Source of the DNA: Oligoflexia bacterium
Lineage (GTDB): Bacteria; Bdellovibrionota; Bacteriovoracia; Bacteriovoracales; Bacteriovoracaceae
Assembly: GCA_015232015.1 (NCBI GenBank)
Contig: JADGAM010000006.1
Span: 1 to 55,918 of the forward strand
DNA length: 55,918 bases
Direction of reading: 5' to 3'
In this document: positions 43,472-52,000 of the stretch, in pieces
Layout: each line of letters starts with the position of its first letter
Position numbering within the stretch: position 1 is the stretch's first letter
The notes under the pieces: generated by a model
What the model was told of the DNA's origin: nothing
Seen by the model: the letters and a program-made list of their open reading frames with translations, nothing else
The model's database searches: none
Made by a program: the position numbers and the translations under genes

Positions 43472-44974
43472 ATGTTCTTAAAACAAAATAAGCTTTTTAT
43501 TTGGTTAATACTTTTTATTTTACTTAACCTTATAGTTCGTGGAACAGGGGATGCTAATCAAAATTCACGTTTCATGACTATGAGAGCGATTTGTAATGAT
43601 TTTTCTTTGCAAACAAATAAGTATATTGATTGGACAATTGATTGGGCCAAAACTCCAGATGGTAATTATTATTCTAATAAAGCGCCCGGACCAATGTTAA
43701 TTGGTTTCCCGGTATTTTGTGTAATGGATTTTTTTACAAAAACATTTGATAAAAAACATTGGGCACCTTTGAAAGAAAAGACTCCCCCTGGGCCTGCTTA
43801 TGCAATTGTTATAACTCTTTTTACACAAATAATTCCCTTTGCTCTGATAGTGGGCATGCTTATCTTATATTTGCAGAGGAAAAAATACCCCTTTGAGGGA
43901 ATTTATTTTATGACATTGGCCTTGCTCTTTGGAAATACCTCAGCGCTTTTTATGAATACCTACTTTGGTCATGGGATGGTGGCATTTTTTATGGTGGCCA
44001 TGATTTACTTTTTACTTAAAGAAAAATATTTTTTAGTAGGTCTTTTCTTTGGTCTGTCGCTCTTAAGTGACTACATTGTGGCGCTAATGTTACCACTTTT
44101 GATTTTCGCAATATTTTTAATTATGCGGTCGAAGAGACCTATGCTGCCGTTGGGAGCTGTACGGACTATAAAAAAATGGGCCCCGGCCTTTTGTTTAGGA
44201 GGCGCTATTCCTGCATTAATGTGGGCCTTTTACCATTATACTGCCTTTGGAGGAGTTTTAACTATTGCTAATAGCTTTCCAAATCCATCGATGATAGAGG
44301 GTAAAACTGATATTTGGCAATTTTTCTCTTCTACTCAAAGTTTAACAATTATTTATGAATTAATCTTGGGGAAATCTAGAGGATTATTAGTTACTGTACC
44401 ATGGATACTTTTTTTCATTCCTATTTCAATGTTTTTATTATTTATTAAACCTAATAAAAATATCGATGGCAGCGAGATTAGTGAGATTAGTGATATTAGT
44501 GATACTAGTGAGAGTGGTGAATTAGAAAAATTTCATAGGCCACTTCTTTTATTTGCACTTACTTCTCTTAGTTTACTTCTCTTATTAAATTCTACATTTG
44601 GTGGTTGGCATGCAGGTGCATCCCCGGGACCAAGATATCTCTCTGCAATTTTTCCTGTATTTGCAATATTAGTTGCTCTTTTTTGGAGAAATATTCCAAG
44701 GGTATTGCAAATACTACTTTGGATTATGTTAGCAATCTCAATTATTCTACGTAACATTATTTGTGCAACAACTATTTTATCCCCCCTACAAAAAGATATA
44801 GGAATATGGGGGTGGCACTTAAACTTTATCGTTGAGTCTTCATCATCAAAATATCTCTTGAGATTAATTTTCTTCACTGTGCTTTTTCTTATCACACTAT
44901 TTTTTACTCACTATGCAACTTTGGGATTTAAAAAGCTTCTTAATAAAAAATGTAAATACTTACCCCCTAATTAA
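43472..44974 (+). CDS. GT-C-like multi-pass membrane protein
   Basis: About 500 residues from the ATG at 43472 (AAGGGTG 9 bases upstream; the ORF opens 21 bases earlier at TTG). About 11 membrane segments. The first outside loop, ANQNSRFMTMRAICND followed by TPDGNYYSNKAPG, resembles the DRY-type acidic loop and 'YYSxKAPG' signature of dolichyl/undecaprenyl-phosphate mannosyl- or arabinosyltransferase (GT-C, PMT-like) proteins. A Glu-Ile-Ser repeat (EISEISDISDTSESGE) in an inner loop comes from a 9-base repeat. Likely role: adding a sugar on the outer face of the inner membrane. Confidence 0.7.
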   Translation: MFLKQNKLFIWLILFILLNLIVRGTGDANQNSRFMTMRAICNDFSLQTNKYIDWTIDWAKTPDGNYYSNKAPGPMLIGFPVFCVMDFFTKTFDKKHWAPLKEKTPPGPAYAIVITLFTQIIPFALIVGMLILYLQRKKYPFEGIYFMTLALLFGNTSALFMNTYFGHGMVAFFMVAMIYFLLKEKYFLVGLFFGLSLLSDYIVALMLPLLIFAIFLIMRSKRPMLPLGAVRTIKKWAPAFCLGGAIPALMWAFYHYTAFGGVLTIANSFPNPSMIEGKTDIWQFFSSTQSLTIIYELILGKSRGLLVTVPWILFFIPISMFLLFIKPNKNIDGSEISEISDISDTSESGELEKFHRPLLLFALTSLSLLLLLNSTFGGWHAGASPGPRYLSAIFPVFAILVALFWRNIPRVLQILLWIMLAISIILRNIICATTILSPLQKDIGIWGWHLNFIVESSSSKYLLRLIFFTVLFLITLFFTHYATLGFKKLLNKKCKYLPPN

Positions 44975-45164
44975 ACTTTTATCGTGGCCTTCAGCAATCA
45001 GTCTTCAACCTTCACCTGGATTTGCAAAATTAACTTTTATCCGGTTTAAGCTTACAAATCACTCATCCCTTTTTATTTTCTGTCTTAATTGGCCGCTAAC
45101 AATTTACTCGTTTTAATATCAATTTTTACCAGATCATCAAAAAGGTGGTCTTTAACATCTTCTA

Positions 45165-46811
45165 TCAGTATGCAGGCTCCCAAGTTAAATTAGTATATTT
45201 CTCTTTGAGTTTTTTAATAATCTGATATCTAAGAAACGTATTTGGCACTTTACAAATAAACTTTATTTTAGTTCCATCATCAGTAATTTCATAAATTGGT
45301 TTATTGTAGTTTCGATGAATTTCTTTTACGTCAACCAAATCAAGACTTACATTATTGTTTATAAAATCTAAAGTGATGTTGTTTGCTTTATTTTTTTCAT
45401 CAGAGTATTTCCAAATAAATCCCGAAAAATCTTCTTGGGTAGGAGCCAGTTCTCCAAGAAAGTCACCGCCTCTGGCGATTACCTCGATGTGGTCTTTTAT
45501 GCGATCATTGACGATACCAGGGCGATAATCTTCACTATATTCATATTTATTTCTGATAGTAAACTTATCTCTCTCATCACCAGGATTACAAATTATAAAA
45601 TCCCCTGTATCGATATCACTCGATTTTTTTATTGTAAAAATATCACAAGCACGATCTTCAGGATAATATCTACAATAACGTTTTTTTATGCCTTCAACAT
45701 CAGCAGCTTTTAAATCATTTCCTGACAACACACCCATAACCGTAATCGATTCATCGTAACCTGGGTGGCAAGGAACATGCACGTTTGCTGGTTGAGTGTC
45801 AGGATAATAATAATGGTCATTAAATCCCATAAGATGGCCCATTTCATGTACATAGGCCTTAAAATTATCAAACTCTTTTGTATCTAATGAAAGTTCCTCT
45901 CCGCCAACTGAGGTCATCCCCCAATTGCCAACATTAACTTTAAACAACTGATTAGGCAAAGGATAATCATCGTTACAATGTTCTTTAATAACAACCTCAA
46001 CATCATCAAAAAAATTATTATTAATAGCAAAATTGCGAAGAGGTTCTAGCCAAACATCAATAGCTTTTTTAATACTATTAATAATTGTAGCAATTTTTTC
46101 CTTAGATTGTGCCACTTCACTATACAATGCCAAACAGACTTTTGGTGTTTTATTGTTTTTAATTGTTAACTTAGGAATAGGTTCGTGATCATCTTCTTTA
46201 AAACTTTTAAGAGGTCTACTTTGAACACATTCTCTTTTTTCTAAGATCCAATAAGTATTATTAGTACACTCTTTCCTACATTTTTTTAAGTCTAAATCAA
46301 AGATAGTTCCTGACTCACATTTTTGAATACATCCAAGGTTAGGATAATGATCATTGATTTCATAACCCTCTTTACATTTTTTAGGTACACATTTTTTTTG
46401 TTCTTTATCAAGATCTTGCCAAATTTCACATGTGCAAGTATCATCTTTGCCGAATGCATAAATCATATTGTTAGGACACGTGCATGCATTGTATTTTAAA
46501 TCAAATACCAAATCCCCTGTGCAAGTAGTATCAACACTATTACTAATGCATTTTTTTTGTTCATAATCGTACCATTCTGGCGATGTACATTTTAATACAC
46601 AAGTTTTTTTCGAACTATCATAATATTGATTTTCTGAGCATGATGTAATTATAACAGGATTAACTGAAAGAGTTGGTGGTGATGTCGCAGATGATGTATT
46701 AATATTTGCGGAATCATCGACGGAATTACTGGAAGAACTACCTCCATTACATCCACAAAACAGTAGTACTAGAATAGATAAGATTAATAAATTAATGGCA
46801 ATACATTTCAT
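45165..46811 (-). CDS. Lipoprotein with metzincin-like protease domain
   Basis: 548 residues. The lipobox LFCGC gives a lipidated Cys20 after MKCIAINLLILSILVL. Then comes a Ser/Asn-rich linker, and about 120 residues with many Cys in C-x6-8-C spacing (YYDSSKKTCVLKCTSPEWYD style; EGF-like or knottin-like repeats). The protease-like domain carries the zinc signature HEMGHLMGFNDH: His322, Glu323, His326 and Asp332 or His333. It should cut proteins outside the cell. The last 200 residues are unrecognised. It lies 47 bases from the 46859 gene in the same direction, downstream of it. Confidence 0.72.
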   Translation of the reverse strand: MKCIAINLLILSILVLLFCGCNGGSSSSNSVDDSANINTSSATSPPTLSVNPVIITSCSENQYYDSSKKTCVLKCTSPEWYDYEQKKCISNSVDTTCTGDLVFDLKYNACTCPNNMIYAFGKDDTCTCEIWQDLDKEQKKCVPKKCKEGYEINDHYPNLGCIQKCESGTIFDLDLKKCRKECTNNTYWILEKRECVQSRPLKSFKEDDHEPIPKLTIKNNKTPKVCLALYSEVAQSKEKIATIINSIKKAIDVWLEPLRNFAINNNFFDDVEVVIKEHCNDDYPLPNQLFKVNVGNWGMTSVGGEELSLDTKEFDNFKAYVHEMGHLMGFNDHYYYPDTQPANVHVPCHPGYDESITVMGVLSGNDLKAADVEGIKKRYCRYYPEDRACDIFTIKKSSDIDTGDFIICNPGDERDKFTIRNKYEYSEDYRPGIVNDRIKDHIEVIARGGDFLGELAPTQEDFSGFIWKYSDEKNKANNITLDFINNNVSLDLVDVKEIHRNYNKPIYEITDDGTKIKFICKVPNTFLRYQIIKKLKEKYTNLTWEPAY

Positions 46812-46858
46812 AAAAGCTCCATTGGATTAATAGCACTCATTAATTGATTAACCACTAA

Positions 46859-48967
46859 TTAATTATCAGCATATTTCAAACATTTTTCTAAACCAAAACT
46901 TTCATCTCTACAAGATTTGAAAGCTTTAAATCCAAAGTCCTCATGTTCACATTCTTTGTAAGTTTCAATTCCATGAGATTTATCTCGGCAAGATTTATAT
47001 ACATTTCCAAAAGATGGATGCTGACACTCTTTCCATGCTATAACCCCATTTGCTTCATGTTCACATGTTCTATAACGAACACAAGCAAAACCTCTCATGC
47101 AGCCACCACTACTGTCAGTAAATACTCTAAAGTCAACTCCAGCATCAAACCCAGTATTTTTACAAGCTTGATCCATTTGCTGTTCATTGATAATACAAAA
47201 AATAGTACGCTCTTGACGAATTTCTTCTCCACATGCTGGGTTTTTAGCATAGATACTTCTTTCTGCTCCACAAACCGGACTTCTCTGAGATGCATAGTGA
47301 TCAAAAGGGCAAGCAGAGGAGATTCTTTCTATATACGTTTCTGGCCCACATTGTGCTTTTCTTTCTCTCTTATATTCTTTTCCACATTTTTCACCTTTTC
47401 CCTCATTCCACACCGGAATAATACATTTAGGAAATTCTCCTTTAAAACTTCGAACAGTAGAGGTAACTACACTTTTATTCTCATTACTTTTATTTATTGT
47501 AATATTGTAAACATCTTTTTCTTTAATGTTTTTTAGAATGCAACTTAAATCTTCTTTTCTTTCAGATCTTTCTGATCCTTCAAGGTTTAAACAACTATTA
47601 AAATTTTCATGGGAGTTTTTTTTATCAATTTCAAAGCTTAATCCATTATCTATATTTTCCTTATCACCTACATTGAAAGCAAATAATTTACCTGCTTCAA
47701 CAGGAATTACAGGAGTTTTTATTGCTAAAAATGGCATTGCAGCTTCAAGCTTTTCAATTATAGACATGACTAATTTACTTTTTTCTCCTGGTTTTTTTGG
47801 AAAGTTTTCTCTTGTAATTGTAATTTCTTCTAGACCTACTAGCTGTTGAGAAATAATATTTATAACCAAGTCATTATTTAATTGTTCCCAGTTATTAAGG
47901 ACTATTTGTTTTAATCTTAGAAAATCTCTGGCATCTGTTTGAGCAAATGTATCTTTAGTAATAACTGTATCTGCAAAATCTATAGAATTAATAATTGCAT
48001 ATTTTTTATAATCGTTAATCTTTTGATTAATAGATGTTGTTGGTTCATAGTTAATTTTCCAGTATCTATCTCCAACTGGTTTAAAATTGCTAATATTTGT
48101 TACGGTAACTTTTAATTCTTTATCCACCTTTCTAACTCCTGAACCTTCATACACATAGTTACCTTCTTCTAAAGAATCATCTGATTCATAAGAAACCGTC
48201 ACGCCTGAATCTGTTAGAGTATTAATATCATAAACTCTTCTATCTCCACCTGGAGCTCCAAAATCATTTCCTCTACAAAGACCACTAGTGTGATCAAATA
48301 GAATGCAAATTCTTCCAAAACCAATCTTTAAAAATTTTGAAACCTCTGCTTTTTCAGTACCAATAATTTGAAATCCTTGAGTAGATTCAGGTGCTTTAAC
48401 TCCATTCATTTCTTTGATAACACAAACATCGTTTTTGCTAGTGACTGCCTCATCGGGCATAGGTATTTTTTTAGTATCTTCTTCTTGTAAAGGGTTCTTA
48501 GGATCATCTTTGAAAGGATTTAATATCAAAGGTACTTTATATTTTCTTATTAACATTTTAGCGTGATTATATCTTTTTCCGTTAGTGCATTGAAGGCTTA
48601 AAATATCGTAAGTTTCTTCTGGTTTAATAAATTCATTATTAACAACAAGTGCTAAATCCGATTGATATTCTTTTTTATCATTAATGACGAAGATAGGTCG
48701 TAAGACCACTCCAGTAGCAACTTCTTCTTTAATAACATCAATAGCACATTTGATTTTATCACCATCTATACCACAATAAAGCTTGGCCAAGTCAGTAAAT
48801 TTCTGGGCCCATACTTTAATGTTTTCAAGACCTTTATTGTTTTTATTCCAATCATCTACATTTAAGGAGAGTTCTTTTCTTAGTTTAATATAATCTGGAC
48901 CTACAACAACTGCATGAACTAATGACGGAATAGCGAGCGCTATAAAAATTAGAAGTGTTTTTTTCAT
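46859..48967 (-). CDS. Secreted protein with C-terminal Cys repeats
   Basis: 702 residues with a signal peptide (LLIFIALAIPSLVHA). Residues 20 to about 520 hold no domain I recognise. From about residue 540 Cys are frequent (CGKEYKRERKAQCG; CGAERS; CGEEIRQERT). The last 70 residues contain repeats of C-[RQE]-[DH]-x-x-x-G-x-x-x-[YAFW]-K-[SE] at 12-13-residue spacing (CEHEANGVIAWKE, CQHPSFGNVYKS, CRDKSHGIETYKE, CEHEDFGFKAFKS). I recall similar 'CRHxxFGVxxYxxC' repeats in bdellovibrio-type bacteria, unverified. Probably displayed or exported; co-oriented with the metzincin-like lipoprotein 47 bases downstream. Confidence 0.75.
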   Translation of the reverse strand: MKKTLLIFIALAIPSLVHAVVVGPDYIKLRKELSLNVDDWNKNNKGLENIKVWAQKFTDLAKLYCGIDGDKIKCAIDVIKEEVATGVVLRPIFVINDKKEYQSDLALVVNNEFIKPEETYDILSLQCTNGKRYNHAKMLIRKYKVPLILNPFKDDPKNPLQEEDTKKIPMPDEAVTSKNDVCVIKEMNGVKAPESTQGFQIIGTEKAEVSKFLKIGFGRICILFDHTSGLCRGNDFGAPGGDRRVYDINTLTDSGVTVSYESDDSLEEGNYVYEGSGVRKVDKELKVTVTNISNFKPVGDRYWKINYEPTTSINQKINDYKKYAIINSIDFADTVITKDTFAQTDARDFLRLKQIVLNNWEQLNNDLVINIISQQLVGLEEITITRENFPKKPGEKSKLVMSIIEKLEAAMPFLAIKTPVIPVEAGKLFAFNVGDKENIDNGLSFEIDKKNSHENFNSCLNLEGSERSERKEDLSCILKNIKEKDVYNITINKSNENKSVVTSTVRSFKGEFPKCIIPVWNEGKGEKCGKEYKRERKAQCGPETYIERISSACPFDHYASQRSPVCGAERSIYAKNPACGEEIRQERTIFCIINEQQMDQACKNTGFDAGVDFRVFTDSSGGCMRGFACVRYRTCEHEANGVIAWKECQHPSFGNVYKSCRDKSHGIETYKECEHEDFGFKAFKSCRDESFGLEKCLKYADN

Positions 48968-49059
48968 ATTTTTGCTCCAATGAAGGTTTTTAGATGCATG
49001 AATAAGAGAGACAATATATTAAGATCAATTTAAATTTTTTTCAATAAATTTCTTTTTCA

Positions 49060-52000
49060 TTGGTAGAAAGTACATATTATATATTTCTCTTCAAAAAAGA
49101 AGATTGTAAAAAAAACAGACCACTAAAGATGTTCTTGCTTTTTTTTAAAAATAATTTACTATCCGGAGTTTTAGTACTCTCGTGCTTTAGGCCTGGAGGT
49201 TTTGTGATATCTGAAAAAAATGATATTTTATTTATATTAAAAAATATTCCAATATTATTTTATATATCAATATTTTCAATTACACTTTCAACGGTCTATG
49301 CTCAAAACGAACAAATCATAGAGCTTTCTCCTGATAGAATTAATCTTGCTTGCAAAGATCATCAACCCCAATTGCTTCTTGATCCAAAAAATGATAATAA
49401 AATAATTGGTAATCTTAAATGTGTAGATGATCCTAAAGTTGGTCAACAAGTGAGTGTTTTTGCTGAATCAAATAGTGAGAGAATTTTTTCATTTGAAGGA
49501 GAATACTTACAAACTCTTATACTTGCCGTTGATTCAATTAAATTAAAAAACATTCATTCTCCTCACAGCTTAAAAATTAAAAGTAAAAAAGTATTTATTG
49601 AAGGAACTAATATTATTCCTGTGGATTTCGAAGTTGATAGCCCTAACTTCAATATTGAGAGTGGAAAAACTACAAGTAAAAATTTAATTATTGTTTCTAA
49701 TATATTAAAAAATAATGCCACTATTGAATCTAGTAAAATCGATATTCAGTCTGAGACTATAACATTAAATAATAACTCCGTACTCGATTCTAGTGAAGGA
49801 ATAAGTATTGTTGGTCAAAATCATTTAGTAGTGGCCGGAGTAATAAAAAGTAATGGTGACATTTCAATTAATGCAAATAGTGCTGAATTAAAAAAAGATA
49901 CTAGAATATTTAGTAATGGAGTTTATAGAATCGCTGTTAAAAAAGAGTTAACTGATGAATCTAAAACAATTGCTAGAATGGGATCTTCTTTTTGGGCCAA
50001 AACTATATCATTTCTGACGAACTTTTATTTTCTAGGTGAAGTTTCCTCGATTGTTGCTGACAATATTAATATAGATCAAGGTGCTAATCTCTCAGTTTCA
50101 AGGATTTTAATTTCTACTAATAATGAAAAACAGGCCTATGTACAATTATCTGGTAATATTTTTATCTCTCGAGATTTAGGTTCAATGAAAGGAATGAAAG
50201 ATAAGCTTAAATCTTTAAGTAATGAAGGATGGTTTAAATATTTACAATTGCAATCTCAAAGTAGTGATAATAGCGACTTTCAATCAATTGAAGGTATACA
50301 GTTTATCTCACATAAAGATCTTTTGACCGCCAAGAACTCTCTTGTGGAAGGAGATAGAGATATTCTTTTAAAAAGTAAATACCTCTTTATAGATGGAAAA
50401 ATCTCAACAACAGATAATAAAGGTAATATTATTTTGCAATCACAGCAAGCTAAATTAAATGCAATACTTTCATCTTCAAAAGCAATACTCATTGAGACAA
50501 CAGAGAAATTAGAATCATCAGCAAAGATGATGGCCTTGGAATATATTACTCTGAATGCTAAAAACATAACTATCTCAACTCCCTCTATCTTAAGCGCAGG
50601 AACTAATATCAATATGACAGCAATAGGTGGAGCGATAACAATTGCTGGTGTCAGTGATGCCAAAGGTTCGATTGATCTTCTCTGTGATAAACGACTTGTT
50701 GTAAGTGGCGAGCATACTGCAGGCACAGAAATGCACTTAACTTCTCGTGAAGATAAAGTAGTTGTAAATGAAGGTTCAATATTAAAATATGATACAGCAA
50801 CTTTTATTGGAGCGTTGGGTGTAGAAAATAATGGAACAAGAAGTGGTATAACGGAAACCATAGATGCACCTGAAATATTTGAAAGAGGTAAAATAAAAGT
50901 TGAAACTACTACTTATAAAAAAGGCAATATTCACTTTAGTGCACAGTTATCAGAGAGCAAATTGTTAAAAATAGAAAATGCTGGAACAGTGGAATTTTTA
51001 AATGGAGCTGATGTAAAAAGTGGAGCAATAGATATCAAATCAAGTAAACTTACTGTTAGCAAAGATAGCAAACTAGAAAGTGATGAAGTTCTAGATTTAA
51101 AAAGTGACTTTGCTAAAATTGAAGGAGCATTAAACTCTCTGGGGACACTTATTTTTAACGGTAAGGAGTTTCATCTTGAAGAGGGTGGAGTAATCATCGG
51201 TAAAGGAGATATCTCCCTTGAAGGAGATCTTGTTGAAATTAAAAATAAAGCACAAGTTGAAAGCTCTAGTAAAATAGTAATAACTGGAAATAATGAAGTT
51301 AATATCGATGGTACAATTAAAGCAGGTTCATCAGTAGGAATTAATGCTAAGAAAGATTTAATTTTAGCTAATAACTCAAATATTCAAGGTAATTTTGTTG
51401 CAATCGATGTCGGAGCTAAAATTACTAGTGATGGTCAAATTACCTCTGATAAAAACATTGAATTTAAACTTGCAAATGATAATGGTAATAATATTAGGGG
51501 ACATTTAAAGGCAGATGGCTGGGTGGTTGTAAGTGGCAAAATGAATACTGAGTCCATTGTTTCATTAGTTACTGATCGTAAAGATGTAATAGAAGCTCAA
51601 GGATTAAATGTAATTACTACTGAACCCATTGTTATTCAAAAAGATATTGAACTTAAATATGGATTGGCCTTAGATGCTTCTAGTATCACTATGGATAAAG
51701 ACAGCTCTATAAGTGCTTCAGAGATATCTTTAAATGCTACAGAAGGCGATGTTACTTTAGAATCTGCCACAAAAATTATAGCTAAAAAAAATGTTAATAT
51801 ACATGCTAAAGGAGACATTGTTCGTAAAGCAGAGGAATTAAGTGATAAGAGTGTGGCAATTTCTTCTATTAAATCTGAAAAGGGAGATGTTTTTATAATA
51901 TCAACTGATGGCAGTTATATTGATACTGCTGCCGAAACGAAGTCAGCAGGTAATTTAGTTATTAAAACAAAAAAAGGAATTGTCATTACTCCAATCAAAC

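Noticed and set aside
46943-47849. Plus-strand ORFs opposite the Cys-repeat protein
   Set aside because: Shadow frames of a strongly motif-bearing minus-strand gene; products are low complexity (Phe/Ser/Thr-rich).
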